Positions 32,873-47,994 of a DNA stretch of 64,000 bases are shown one piece after another; the stretch's first letter is position 1; each line of letters opens with the position of its first letter. The DNA is taken from the NCBI RefSeq assembly GCF_036320965.1, contig NC_092257.1:16823913-16887912 (forward strand). Reading direction: 5' to 3'. Source of the stretch: Panulirus ornatus (taxonomy: Eukaryota > Arthropoda > Malacostraca > Decapoda > Palinuridae). The translations under genes were made by a program, and so were the position numbers. The notes below the pieces were generated by a model. That model searched no databases. It was not told the origin of the DNA and worked only from the letters and a program-made list of their open reading frames with translations.

Positions 32873-32940
<68 letters not shown>

Positions 32941-32967
32941 TATATATATATATATATATATATATAA
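32873..32967. repeat. (TA)n microsatellite
   Basis: About 95 bp of TA with a single GA interruption. Confidence 0.97.
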
Positions 32968-33584
32968 CATTTTCACCATAAGAAAAAAGGCTCAATGAAG
33001 TGTATTGACTTGCAACACCTCAGTGAGTCAGGTAGATTCCCTGGGAAACATAAATGCCACTTCTTTCAGCCATCATAGTGTATGGGTAACTGACATCCTG
33101 GAGGAGTTTTTGATGGTGGTAATTACAACAGCATGCATCTTTAAGTATCCAAATGGCAATCCTCCCAGTTCAGTTGAGGGTAGAAGTTTACAAACTGCAC
33201 AATTACATCCAGGCACATATAAAGGGTTTGGTCAAGGAGGGATGGGGTGAATTTTGAACTCACCATAATGATTATGTAAAGAATTGTATCTTGAAAACCT
33301 TGGCACATTTTGAGTTATGTGACTTAAAAAATCTAATAACAAATATAAGTCCAATTCTCATCTTCCCATCTTGTTGTACTGATATGTACTCATCATGGCA
33401 GAAAGTGTGGCATGCCTGACCTACACTGTTGAGGAAGCCTTGACCAGAATGATCAATGAGCATGTAAATGACTTTTAACTCCTCTTACTAAAGGTCTTTA
33501 ACAACAACAATGTTCTTTTCAATTTTCTCCTATCTAAACAGTAATGAGCTTCACTACATACCTCCAGCAGTGAACAGTTGTTAG
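32968..33584. other. intergenic DNA, nothing recognised
   Basis: Non-repetitive and without a convincing ORF. Confidence 0.4.
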
Positions 33585-34570
<986 letters not shown>

Positions 34571-34579
34571 TGCATCCAA

Positions 34580-34729
34580 CAGTTGGAAATCCTACCCTTC
34601 CGTTTTTAGTTTTCCAAAAGAAGGAACAGAGGAGGGGGAGCCAAGTGAGGATATTCCCTCAAAGGCTCAGTCCTCTGTTCTTAACGCTACCTCGCTAATG
34701 CGGAAAGTGGTGAATAGTATGAAAAAAAA

Positions 34730-34730
<1 letters not shown>
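34580..34730 (+). mobile_element. SINE-2, 5'-truncated
   Basis: TTGGAAATCCTACCCTTCCG..TTTCCAAAAGAAGGAACAGA..CGCTACCTCGCTAATGCGGA..GTGAATAGTATGAAAAAAAA and then TA. Confidence 0.82.

Positions 34731-34781
<51 letters not shown>
34731..34781. repeat. (TA)n microsatellite
   Basis: Pure TA between two directly repeated SINE-2 copies. Confidence 0.97.
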
Positions 34782-34784
<3 letters not shown>

Positions 34785-35025
34785 CCCTGGGGATAGGGGA
34801 GAAAGAATACTTCCCACGTATTCCCTGCGTGTCGTAGAAGGCGACTAAAAGAGAAGGAAGCGGGGGGCTGGAAATCCTCCCCTCTCGTTTTTTTTTTGTT
34901 TTTTTTAATTTTCCAAAAGAAGGAACAGAGAAGGAGGCCAGGTGAGGGTATTCCCTCAAAGGCCCAGTCCTCTGTTTTTAACGCTACCTCGCTAATGCGG
35001 GAAATGGCGAATAGTATGAAAGAAA

Positions 35026-35027
<2 letters not shown>
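34782..35027 (+). mobile_element. SINE-2, full length
   Basis: TCCCTGGGGATAGGGGAGAA to GAATAGTATGAAAGAAAGA, close to the copies at 6722 and 51973. TA repeats on both sides. Confidence 0.88.

Positions 35028-35113
<86 letters not shown>
35028..35113. repeat. (TA)n microsatellite
   Basis: About 85 bp of pure TA. Confidence 0.97.
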
Positions 35114-35116
<3 letters not shown>

Positions 35117-35285
35117 CAAGGGCATGTGAAGCGTCTGGGGTAAACCATGGAAAGTTTTGTGGGGCCTGGATGGGAAAAGGGAGCTGTGGGTTCGGTGCCT
35201 TACAAATAACAATTAGACTGAGTGTGAACGAATGTGGCCTTTATTGTCTTTTCCTAGCGCTACCTCGCACGCGCTTGGGGGTATA
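35114..35285 (+). mobile_element. LINE-A 3' UTR fragment
   Basis: GAACAAGGGCATGTGAAGCG, GGGGTAAACCATGGAAAGTT, GGCCTGGATGGGAAAAGGGA, ACTGAGTGTGAACGAATGTG and TAGCGCTACCTCGCACGCGC, then cut off. It is the 5' half of the long UTR. Confidence 0.78.
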
Positions 35286-37740
35286 CTATGAGCATGCAGG
35301 ATCTACAAGCTGCCACAGCGTTAATGATCATATTCAGAGAGTCCAGCAAACAATGGAATTATATAATGTATATGAAAATGTCGTATCATGATTTTCCTAT
35401 GAAAAGGCATTCGTATCTCTGAGCGCAAGTTCTGCTTTCAGTGTTGGAAAAAAAAAAAGTAGTGTACCTACATATAATTGCACATAAAAGTGCAACATCA
35501 AACACTCAAAGAGTGATAAAGAAATAAGGGAAAAAAGGATTAAATAGAGGGATACAATTACTCTAAAGTTATACACCTCAGTATTAAAAGTCCTCAAAAT
35601 TGCATTAAGAAATCAAAGGTACTAAGAGTTAATGGCAGGTATCTTAACCACCTGAGACGCGCTGATGATTTAATATGAATTTTACCAAATCCTCTGAAGT
35701 CAGCGGTTGAAGAACCTGGACAAGAGGGAGGAGGTGGAGCTCCTTTTACTTTAGTAAGGTGAGGTGCAAAGCCACATAGGTTCCGCCGCCATTGACACAG
35801 TCTCCGTAGGTTGTTGGCCTCAACCTGCAAAATCGGTTTTTCTCATGGTCAACTTTATGCTGGTTACCTCAGTGATGTAAATGGAGAGGACCTTTTCATC
35901 TTGGCACCAAAAGAAAATACGACCATTTGTGTAACCTGAAGCTATGCTAGGATTAATAAGTCAATTGCAGTAAAGTGGAAAAGAAATGGAAACACTTCTG
36001 TTATAAAGTATGGAAATGGAAATAAATCATTTATCAATTTCAAACTATGATTTTAATACATGAACAACTCCAGGAGGTCCAGAAACCTCCTGGAGTGAAC
36101 AAAATTTTGTTGTCTGAAATAGGTTCATAATTTGACTCAAAAACAGGGAAATGTAGATTCATATAGAAAAAATAAAGAAAATCTTATTTCGGCCCAAGCT
36201 AAGCAGGGTACTCCTGTTCTCAAAAATATCATTATTGGGAAATATCGGGACGTGTGTGAGTATATGGGATATTTCAACTGAATGGATAAATATGTCATAA
36301 ATTTCTGATTCTTAATATTAAGACCATCGCTCACATTTGGAAAAAGTTTGTATAATCAACAGGAGTTTGTGAATGTCGAATGACTACATTCCATTGATGA
36401 AATTCTTGTATAATGAATGGTTGATAGCAGCATAGTGTTTAAGAATAGTGTTTTATTGCAAGGGTTTGGAGTTTCATACGTCAGTTGATCGTGCGTCTGG
36501 CAGGCTTGTAATGTCAGCTGATAAGGCATAAACAAGGCGCCAGAGACAAAGCCGAACTTGTTGCTTTAATCATATGTAAGTTCTGTAGGTTCATGGGGTT
36601 GATTTTTATCCTGTGCTATTGAATAATGTTAACTGGAAGGGATGTGATGAGTTAGGATACTGTGAAGTACAGAATAAGTGAAACACTTCTAGAAATCAAC
36701 ATGACCAAAGGAAGCCTTACTTCCCAGAACCCCGACAATGCTTTAACGGCCATGTCATGGTGGTGTTTGCTTTCAGATGCTAGGTTAGTTCACTGACTGT
36801 ATTTGCTGTATTGCCTAAGTGTGTTTTCTCTGTGTCACACGCAACTAGTACGACGAAAGGAAGATCACATTGTTATTGCTGTATGTTGAAAAGGACCAAT
36901 GATGCCTTTCAAAAGCACTTTTTGATGCCAAGTGCAGTACCCTGTGATTTTGCCAAGGTATCACGTAACAGAGAAGGTTGTGCATTATGAACTCAAGAAA
37001 GAATGGGGACACTAGGACAGAAAGGTTATTTTGCATATCTTGTAAAATTGCTGAACCCAAAGGCTAATCTCTTGTTAGCAGGGTGTTAAGGGAGCGTTTG
37101 ATGCATTAAAAGCTTTAGTCTTTCATTTTTTTTTTAGTTCAGATAGTGGCTTTACTCTTAAGCGCCTTGATGAGAGTTGCATGTGGTATGGGAAATCTCG
37201 ACTTTAAATAATGAGGCTGATTCTAATGGAGGGGTAAAAGAAATTGGAGGAATGCCATCCAGAACTGAATTGACAGTTTTAACACCAAGGGTCATATTTT
37301 GAGGTATATTGGTCAACTCCAGTTGCTTTTGAGAGGAGTCTGGTATAAAGACTGTTTATGAAAGAGCAAAAGATTCCTTGTGCTTTTCGAAAGAATCTCA
37401 ATTCGTCTGTTTCTGAAATGAGAGAAAAACAGGTTAGAACACAGTGAAAGGTTCACAGTATTTTTCTTGTGGGTCAGGTTTTAAGTGGCAGACATCGTGA
37501 TAATGTTGTAGGAATCTTTGATCACTGCACATGGCTAGTGATTAATTCTTAAAAGCCCTCAGAAAGGAAGAAAGTTGATAATGATATGGACAGAAACGTC
37601 ATTTATTTTGTTTCCCATAATAAAATGAAAGATATGCATTTAAAACAACCACAGTGCTAAAGATATGACAATCACCCTTCCAAAATACACTATCACATGC
37701 CATACTTTTCATGAAAGTGTCTGTTTTACCATTTTTCCAG
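35286..37740. other. upstream region of the aldo-keto reductase gene
   Basis: About 2.4 kb without LINEs or TA repeats. It should hold the promoter and a noncoding first exon. A CGTCA-containing block at 36477-36550 (TACGTCAGTTGATCGTGCGT, AACAAGGCGCCAGAGACAAA) followed by a consensus donor ATGTAAGTTC at about 36574 is the best candidate for that exon, but the evidence is thin. Confidence 0.3.
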
Positions 37741-37768
37741 CTGGATAGCTCATCCATCTCTCAGGAAG

Positions 37769-37837
37769 ATGTCAGATCAGGCTGTACCGCTGAGCTCTGG
37801 GTACCATATGCCACTCTTAGGCCTTGGATGCTGGCAG
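37769..37837 (+). CDS. aldo-keto reductase coding exon 1
   Basis: Twenty-three codons, [20 protein letters not shown] then CWQ, ending at CAG|GTGAGT. This is the first beta strand of the barrel. The exon starts at 37741 after a CCATTTTTCCAG acceptor, so 28 nt of 5' UTR precede the ATG. Trp22 matches the active-site Trp20 of aldose reductase. Confidence 0.88.
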
Positions 37838-40800
37838 GTGAGTTGTCTTCACCAGTTTCAACTGTCTTACAGAGCTGTTACAGTGTCATGATCAGTCAAG
37901 CATTTAACACTTCGGTACACAGGGTGGTGAACTTTCCCTAAATCTCAAGGTGAACAAAACACACAGAGTCTGCTGTCGGCCACTCTTAGATGTTTATGAT
38001 AATTATTGATTTTTGTAATGTTGGGTTTCATATTACTTTGTCTTTTATTACTTGCTTTTGTTTGTAAATGATTTTTTTCCTATATCATTTAATCCTAATG
38101 GTATGTCTTATACTGATAACATCAGTACATCACATTTGTTGAGATATGAATATTTGCGATGATTACTAATAGGTGATGCTGGTTTTGAGATATGAATATT
38201 TACGATGATTACTAATAGGTGATGCTGGTTTTGGTCTTACATTGTGCATTTTACATGTTTTGTTCGTATTTGATTACTGTATAATATGTACATTGCAATT
38301 TCTTGAAAAATCTTAGAAACAAAAGTTGTTCCTTAGATACAATGATGCTCCAGGAAAACAGCACTAATACATTACTAACACTTAAAGTCCTTGTCACATA
38401 TTACAGGAAAATTGTGGGAAGAGTAATATCTCACAAACAGTCAAATATTTACTATGAAAATGAAAATTTTGCACTCCCTACTTTCTCCTTTATTAAGGGC
38501 TCCAATTTTGTCGTCCCAAGTAGAAATCATTATGACATTTGAATCTCTGATGATTATGTAGTTATCAGGCAAGTAAGGAGATTGCATGCTTATTTCGTTT
38601 CTTCATGGGTCTCTAGTGAACAAGGTAGAGACTACAAACACTTCAAAACAGCATTAACATTTCATTTCTTCTGAAATCCCCATTAAGCTACATTAAGGGA
38701 ATGAGGGTGAATTATGATTCTGTAGCAACAATTGCTCAGTCTACAGTCATCTATAAGGGAAGTAAAGGCAGTAAATCACTCTGTATTGAAAAATCTGTTC
38801 TTCCCACAGTCACCTCCAGGGGAAGTAGAGTTGGCAGTAGAGGCAGCCTTGGATGCTGGCTACAGACACATCGACACTGCCTTCATCTACCAGAATGAGG
38901 AGGCTGTTGGATTTGGCCTCCACAAATGGCTCCAGAAGACTGGTACAAAGAGGAGTGAAGTCTTCGTTGTCACAAAGGTGTCACAGTCAGTTTCATAATT
39001 AAATTGTTTTAGGGCTGTCCTGTGAAAATATATAGAAACAATAAGATAAGGGTCATACAAATGTAAAAAGTAAGTTTTTTTCAGTTTTACTGCAATCATG
39101 AAGCAGACTTATCATATCTTTGATTGCTAAATGATGAACATCTCTAAGATTTGGAGGGTAGATCTTGACTTTTATATGACAATAACTGTATGAAGCTCTG
39201 CAATTAATGAAAGTGAGTACTTGTGTCAGCTCCAGGAAATGTTTTCAAATATTGAAATGTTAAAACTTTTCTATGAATTTCAAAAATTTATCTCATCTTG
39301 CGTGATTGTAAGAAAGATTGATTTGATTTGTCTACTAAAAACATCTCATAAACTTTCAGCTACCCATGATTGGCATGTATAGCAGTGGAGTGGAGAAGTT
39401 TCTGAAGAAGTCATTAGCAATGCTCAAACTTGATTATGTCGACCTCTATCTGATTCATATGCCTGTTGGCATGAAGGTGCTGTAGCTTTACATTATGTTA
39501 ATATATTTATTTAATTTATTATACTTTGTCGCTGTCTCCCGTGTTTGCGAGGTAGTGCCAGGAAACAGACCAAAGAATGGCCCATCCATTCATATACACT
39601 TATATTTATACATAAACACCCATATACGTACATATAAATACATATACATACCAACATAATATGTACATATTATACATACACATACACACATGTTTACATA
39701 TATACACATGTACATATTCATGCTTGCCTTCGTCCATTCCTGTCGCTACCCTGCCCCACAGGAAACAGCATTAGTGTGTAATTATGTTAATATATAATTA
39801 CATTTGTTGTCTGTTGAAGAAAAGAAGCCATTGAAATAAAAGAGAAAGAGCTTAGGAGGTATGGCAGAACCCTCAGGGACACAACTGTCAATAGGGACAT
39901 GGAGATGTAAGTTTATCAACGGTTGCAGAGATAGACTGGCCAGAGAGGAAGCTAGATATTAGAGAACAGAGTAAGGGAGAAAAGCCAAAAGAGGGGAGCT
40001 ACATTTTATTCTGATTCCACACCCTGTTAAATGTTTTTAGTATGTCAGAGGCAACAACACATGATTTCTTAAAATCTATTAGATGATGATCAGAAGAAAT
40101 TAGTAAGATAGAAAAGGATATCATCAGTAGATCTTGCTTGAGAAAGGACTTTTTAAGATGCTTAAGGCAATGGGAATCAAGATGAGACGTGGAGGCTTTG
40201 AAAATATTGGTATTTAGAGCAAAAGAACAACAATTTAAAGGATTTTTTGGGGGGTTGGTTGTACCAATGCATGTTTTCAAAAGAAGGAAAAGTTTTGATT
40301 TTTAAGGAGAAGCAGAAAAGATGTGCAAGCAAATGCATTGATTCAGAGAGACATTCCTTCAGAGCACAAGGGGGATTCCACATGGATTTTATGCCTTGAT
40401 AATATCCAACAAACAAGTAATGAAGGTACTTTGTCAGAGGATTGGATGGATATAAGAATTGTACATTTGCACACAGGAAAATATATGAGATATAAGTGTA
40501 TGTATATACATGTGTATGTGGGTAGGTTGGGCCATTCTTTCGTATGTTTCCTTGCGCTACCTCACTAACGCGGGAGACAGCGACAAAGCAAAATAGATAT
40601 AAGTGTAAAAGTTTTAAAGGAATTGTCCTTTTAAATGAAAGATGCAAGATGTAAGACAGAGAAGGGATTCAGAGAATGTAAGAGGTTGCATGTGGTAAAG
40701 CGAAAGATGAGTTTGGAAGAAATTTGGGAGGGTGTGGATTTGTGGATGAAATAATCACCATGAAAGTCGTACCTAAAAAGATCATGTAATGCAAGAGATG

Positions 40801-43800
40801 TTGTATACAGTTTAAAGATTTAACTTTTTAACATGAATGTGGCATCTTTAGTAAAATATATAAGTTTCTAACATGGCTCTGGCCTCTTGGTTCTGGATGA
40901 AAGGCATGATTTTCACAAGCTCAAAGCCAATTTTTGTGGTTATCAACATTTTGGGTACTTCCAGGGAACTGAAACTAAGCTGATATTTTCCACCTCTCTT
41001 GAATATTTACTAGATATTCTTTCTTCAGAGCCTGATCTTTGATTTTCCTTTCCCCTTAGGGCAAGCATGACCAGGATATCTTTCCAGTAAATGATGATGG
41101 GATGCTCAACGTTGATTATGCAACAGATATCATTACTGTGTGGAAGGTTGGTCTTACTTTATGTACCTCACAAGTGAATATTTACATTAATATGGTTCTT
41201 AGAATGGAAGTTTCCTTGTTTTGAGGGAATGTTGTCTGATTGTGTGGTCATGAAAGGATAGTTATATATGAAATAATGTTATCTTGATATTGAAAGTTTC
41301 ACATTCATCAAAATTCTTCATAGGATACTTGAACATTTTGTTATACTCTTGTGTATTTCTGCAAATGCTTTGACCTCTTCAAGATAAGTGTAGTGCAGAA
41401 CTCTGTCTATCTTTAAAAGATGGCATTTTCCTTTGTGATATGTAACTGAATATTGATTGCTTGAAAAGTGGTGTTGGCATTTGTGGCATATATATGTGTG
41501 TGTGCGAGTCTTTAGTTCGTGCAGAACACACTGGCCATCTGTCTATATTTAAAAGATGGCATTTTCATTTGTGATATGTATTGATTGCTTGAAAAGTGGT
41601 GTTGGCATTTATGACATATATGCGTGTGTGAGTCTTTAGTTAATGCAGAACCCTCTGTGTATCTGTCTATCTTTAAAAGATGGCATTTTCATTTGTGGTT
41701 TGTAACTGAGTATTGATTGCTTGAAAAGTGGTGTTGGCATTTCTGGCATATATATGTGTGTGTGAGTCTTTAGTTGTAATGTGTGTTGCCAGTTAGATTA
41801 AAAAAAAAAAGGGGGGGGGATGTGATGGCTGGAGTGGCAATTCTCTTACAAAAATGGAATAAGGGGAAATTCAGATCCTAGACCCAAAGGAACAGAGATG
41901 GCCTGAGCCAAAACACCTACTCAGATAGGTAAAAGAGGTTGAGTTCACATGTAAAGTTTGCATCCATGAAGGTAAGACAGCATCAGTGTTCTGTGAACTC
42001 TCCAACTTTCAAAAATAAGTAAATTCAATCCTTACCACTTCCTGCTTTTTTAAATTTTCTTACATTGAAGTGTACGGGATGGTATAACTTTTGTTTTCAC
42101 AGGAGATGGAGAAGATGGTGGACATGGGGCTGACCAAATCTATTGGGGTGTCCAACTATAGTATTAAGCAACTAAAGAAGACTAATGCAATTGCTAGAAT
42201 CCAGCCATCTGTCCATCAGGTAGGGCTAAGCCTGGCTCTGTTTTGTGATGAATACCAGATTTGAATGGCATTTACAATCTTTCAATAATTAATTTTTACT
42301 GATAATATATACCTACCCGCATTTCCCACTTTTATTAGGGTAGCAACAAGAACAAACAAACAGTGGCCTAATTTGCATGCAACCATCTTTGGCTTTCATG
42401 TATATTGCACCAAAATCAAAACCCATCATTAAAAGCCAAGCCCCACAAATCACCACAGATAATCTCCTCTTCATAAGCTTTGGTTCAGCCACCACACAAC
42501 ACCATATACTACATCTACCCAGTTCATTCTCCCCAAAGCATGCCGCTTGCCTTCTGGAATGTTCAAGCCTCGGTAACCCTTCTGTCTCAGTTTCTGTCTT
42601 CCCACTTGCTCCCTCCACTTTTAACACAAAATAACTGTTGAAGTCTTGATACAATTACATATAAGCTGCATCAGGCCACCCAAGCATCCAGTAGGTATAA
42701 GACCAGACTCACTTGACTAGGATGCATAAATTTGGATCATACCCATTTATCCAGCAGTCCTTCTTAAGTACAAATTAGGACTTCATCTCAGAACACATTT
42801 GTTCAACACATATAACTGTTTATATGATGCTAAATTACATAATATCACTTCAGCATATACTGATGCCCTCCTGTTTATCCCAAAGCCATTCCATTTATCT
42901 AAACTCACATTCTCTGTTACAGGTGGAACTAAATGTCTACTTCCAGCAGCAGGAGATGCAAGAATTCTGTCATGCTCACAATATCATCCTCACTGCCTAT
43001 GCCCCACTGGGCTCCCCTGGCAGGGAGAGGTAGGTCATAGTTCATTATCTGTCTTCATGTGAAGGTGGGTCATATATGGTCATGTATCAGTAGTCATCCT
43101 CATTGTAATGCAAGAGAGGGCTCAGTATCTGTTCTCATGGTGAGTTGATCAAAATTACTAATGGATTTATTGGTAGTGTTGATTTATTCAAAAAGAATAT
43201 TACTGCCATTATAACATAATTCGAGGGGATTCAGCTTGTTTCAAAATGTGCAACAAATTGAAGACTTGAAGGAAAATGTATTGAACCTGAAAACCCAGTT
43301 ATTAAATCTTCAAGAATAGCATGGAAACATACTGAAAATTAATTAGAAAAATATTAGAGCCATGCTAAGAGGCTAGAAAGACTACTTATTGTACTACCAG
43401 GAGAAATAAGAAACATTTGGAACAATTACAGAAACATTTAAAAGAAGACTTATGTGGTTGAAATCAGTCTTAGATGAACCCAGAATTGATAATTATGCAT
43501 TGCAGCTGGCAGTAGATAGGAATAGTTCTATTCATCAAGCAATACAAGTGGTGAGCACTTCACACCAGTCCAGCCATTTTGGCCAGATGTCGTAGTAGGT
43601 AGATTTTCTTTCTATTTCTGCAAACAAATGAGATTGGTGTGATACTTCTGTTTACCAAAAGTTGTTGAATTCTTTGCTGTATTATTTACTCCATGTGGAT
43701 TTCACCTAAATGAGATTGATGTGATATATCCATTCACTAACATCTTTACTGCTTTGGCTGTGTGTAAATGAGATTGGTGTGATGCTTTCATTCACTGACA

Positions 43801-46594
43801 GTTGTTGAAATCTTTGGCTCTAAAATTTCACTGGCCCCAGAAGTTGCCTCGATATAGTTTCCAGTTTTTGTGAAGGGTAATTTTTGTTTTCTTTAGTGAA
43901 TATCAATGGTAGTCTCTCTCTCAATTAAAAACATCAAGATTTTTCAAGATGTAAATGATTAATTAAGTATGTTTTGTTTTTTTCCATATTTTTGTCAGTA
44001 ATGAGTCATTGCCAAGGCTGCTAGAGGACCCCATCGTGAATCTGGTGGCTGAGCGACATGGCATCACCCCTGCCCAGGTCCTCATTCGTTTCCTTATCCA
44101 GCAGAATATCACAACCATCCCTAAATCCATCAACCCTGAGCGTATCAAGATTAATGGAGATGTAAGTCTTTTGCATCTAACATGTGGAAACATTAATTGC
44201 TGTATAGGATGAAAGAGTGTTACCTTTAGTTTGGAATCATCTTATCTTTTGACATATAAAAAACATTTTCTAAAACAATACTTCATGGAAAAACTACGTA
44301 ACCAACTAGTGACTTTTCCTTATCTGGATATTGCTTAGCTTACTCCTGATTTATTTAAAGATAAAACTGATAAGTTTCCTATGTAGCTGTTAATGTCATA
44401 TATACACTTTTGTCAACTCTCACTCACTCTCTCTGTATGTCCAAACCATTTCAGCACACCCTGTTTGACTTTCTCAACTATGTTTGTGTGAGGAGTATGG
44501 CTTCTGATAAGTATATGTCTGGTTGGTTAGATGGAGTTTAAGACTAAGTTTGGAGGGTAGTTGTTTAGTGCTTGTCAGGTTATTTCAGGGTGTATGTGTT
44601 CCATCACTGTTAAATTTTTAGGAGATAAGGGGATCTGTGAGTAAAGGTTGCTGAATTATGAGGCAAGGATAAGCTTTTTATTTCTATACGAGGGTTGATG
44701 GTTAGTTATGGAGTGGTTTGGATGGGAGAGGTTAAATAATAGAACTGAGTGACAAGCATGTTGAGGTGGGACTGTAGTAAGAGAATCTTTTGTTTCATTA
44801 TATAGGTGATGAGTGTTTTTTTGTTGCTTGGAATTTGTTTGGAGAAGTACTTTACATGTAACTATGTGAGACATAGATGTACAGAGAAAATTTTCAGGCA
44901 CCCTGCTGCATAAGTGAAGATGTAATGGTTGAATCCTGATTTTGGCAGTCAGTCCACAGTCAAACCAGCTGTTCATCCACCCCTAGGGATTGGTCAATAG
45001 AATAGGGACCTGACTCAAGCTAGGGTATATATTTATTTATTTATTGGAATGAATAAAGGCAGACAGTATGAATTATGTACATGTGTATATATGTATGTCT
45101 GTGTGTATATATATGTATACATTGAGATGTATAGGTATGTATATTTGCCTGTGTGGACGTGTATGTATATACATGTGTATGTGGGTGGGTGGGGCCATTC
45201 TTTCGTCTGTTTCCTTGCGCTACCTCGCTGATGCGGGAGACAGCAACAAAGCAAAATATATATATATATATATTCTTTTTCTTTTTCTTTTAAACTATTT
45301 GCCATTTCCCGCGTTAGCGAGGTAGCGTTAAGAACAGAGGACTGGGCCTTTTTTGGAATACCCTCACCTGGCCCCCTCTGTTCCTTCTTTTGGAAAATTA
45401 AAAAAAAAAAAAAAAAAAAAAACGAGAGGGGAGGATTTCCAGCCCCCCGCTCCCTCCCCTTTTAGTCGCCTTCTACGACACACAGGGAATACGTGGGAAA
45501 TATTCTTAATCCCCTATCCCCAGGGATAGGGGATTGTATTGTCTTTGTATTACCATCAATAACACTTCACTCTAAATCCCTTGGCCTGATTTGCTATTCT
45601 ATAACTGACAATTTCCTCCTGATGAATTTATAATGTTTTGGATTACTTCCTGCTAAGTCAACAATATTTTTTTCAAAGTTTTACTGTACATATTTCCTTA
45701 TCCTACTATATCTGTTCATGGTAATATTATCCCATAGATGTGCTGGCTGGCTAAATGGAGTGGCACCAATATTTTTGTTATAGCATATCTTGAAGCTGCT
45801 TTGGTTTCTGATATCTTTTATTGCACTACTCCCTCTTTCTTAACATTTCCTCTGTATTTTTAGCTAAGGTTACCCATGTTCCTACTCCTTCATTGTAAAT
45901 TTTACATAACTTCTCTCCCCTGCAGAAACAGTTGTCTACCCTTTCATTTCAAACTTCTTACCCAGTTTAAATCATCATCATTGGTGCTGTCTTTAAGTAT
46001 GTTAATTCACCAGTAACAAAATGCTAAAGAAAAGAAATCTCTTTTCGAAGTACCTTTTCTCTAGGATGCTAGTACTGCTGCTGCTGAAGTATACTCAGCT
46101 TGTCAGTCTCCCTTCCTCATTCATACCACATACCCATATCCAAACTACAATTAAAGCCTTATGTGGACAGAAATCAGCCATGTGACCGAAATAGTCAGAA
46201 TATAATTCGAGAATCCACAAACTACACATGTCGGGAACACAACAGTGCCTGTAAAGACAGTATTATCATAGCTACCAATTGTGGATGTTAACCTTCATGA
46301 CTCCTTGAAAGAGTTGTGGTGCAGGGATCTACTAAACCAAAGTACATCTATGTCTGAAAATATTAGGACACATGCTATCCACAAAGCTAATGCATGACTA
46401 CAGGAAACCTATAATCAAACACCAAAAGTTTTGACTACATTAAAAAAAGAGTACAACAGAGGAAGGACCCCAACTCCTTCATGTGTCTATTTTCTCATCT
46501 ATGCTTAGTGGACAGTCAATCCCTTCTTGGAAAGAAATTGGAGTATGAAATCTGAGGAAAAAATAAATAAATTTTCCTACAGGAACCAGTTTTC

Positions 46595-46652
<58 letters not shown>

Positions 46653-47925
46653 ATACTTTGTCGCTGTCTCCCGCGTTTGCGAGGTAGCGCAAGGAAACAG
46701 ACGAAAGAAATGGCCCAACCCCCCCCCCATACACATGTATATACATACGTCCACACACGCAAATATACATACCTACATAGCTTTCCATGGTTTACCCCAG
46801 ACGCTTCACATGCCTTGATTCAATCCACTGACAACACGTCAACCCCGGTGTACCACATCGCTCCAATTCACTCTATTCCTTGCCCTCCTTTCACCCTCCT
46901 GCATGTTCAGGCCCCGATCACACAAAATCTTTTTCACTCCATCTTTCCACCTCCAATTTGGTCTCCCTCTTCTCCTCGTTCCCTCCACCTCCGACACATA
47001 TATTCTCTTGGTCAATCTTTCCTCACTCATTCTCTCCATGTGCCCAAACCATTTCAAAACACCCTCTTCTGCTCTCTCAACCATGCTCTTTTTATTTCCA
47101 CACATCTCTCTTACCCTTACGTTACTTACTCGATCAAACCACCTCACACCACACATTGTCCTCAAATATCTCATTTCCAGCGCATCCATCCTCCTGCGCA
47201 CAACTCTATCCATAGCCCACGCCTCGCAACCATACAACATTGTTGGAACCACTATTCCTTCAAACATACCCATTTTTGCTTTCCGAGATAATGTTCTCGA
47301 CTTCCACACATTCTTCAAGGCTCCCAGAATTTTCGCCCCCTCCCCCACCCTATGATCCACTTCCGCTTCCATGGTTCCATCCGCTGCCAGATCCACTCCC
47401 AGATATCTAAAACACTTCACTTCCTCCAGTTTTTCTCCATTCAAACTCACCTCCCAGTTGACTTGACCCTCAACCCTACTGTACCTAATAACCTTGCTCT
47501 TATTCACATTTACTCTTAACTTTCTTCTTTCACACACTTTACCAAACTCAGTCACCAGCTTCTGCAGTTTCTCACATGAATCAGCCACCAGCGCTGTATC
47601 ATCAGCGAACAACAACTGACTCACTTCCCAAGCTCTCTCATCCCAACAGACTTCATACTTGCCCCTCTTTCCAAAACTCTTGCATTCACCTCCCTAACAA
47701 CCCCATCCATAAACAAATTAAACAACCATGGAGACATCACACACCCCTGCCGCAAACCTACATTCACTGAGAACCAATCACTTTCCTCTCTTCCTACACG
47801 TACACATGCCTTACATCCTTGATAAAAACTTTTCACTGCTTCTAACAACTTTCCTCCCACACCATATATTTTTAATACCTTCCACAGAGCATCTCTATCA
47901 CCTCTATCATATGCCTTCTCCAGAT

Positions 47926-47994
<69 letters not shown>

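Noticed and set aside
35600..35830. Minus-strand ORF MQVEANNLRRLCQWRRNLCG as a possible conserved exon
   Set aside because: No recognisable domain and no splice or transcript evidence. The GC-rich MAAEP start in the other frame stops after 13 codons.
46880..47215. Ser/Pro/His-rich ORFs antisense to the LINE-A copies (for example [18 protein letters not shown])
   Set aside because: They occur on the opposite strand of every LINE-A C-terminus and track it exactly. They are shadows of the RT reading frame.
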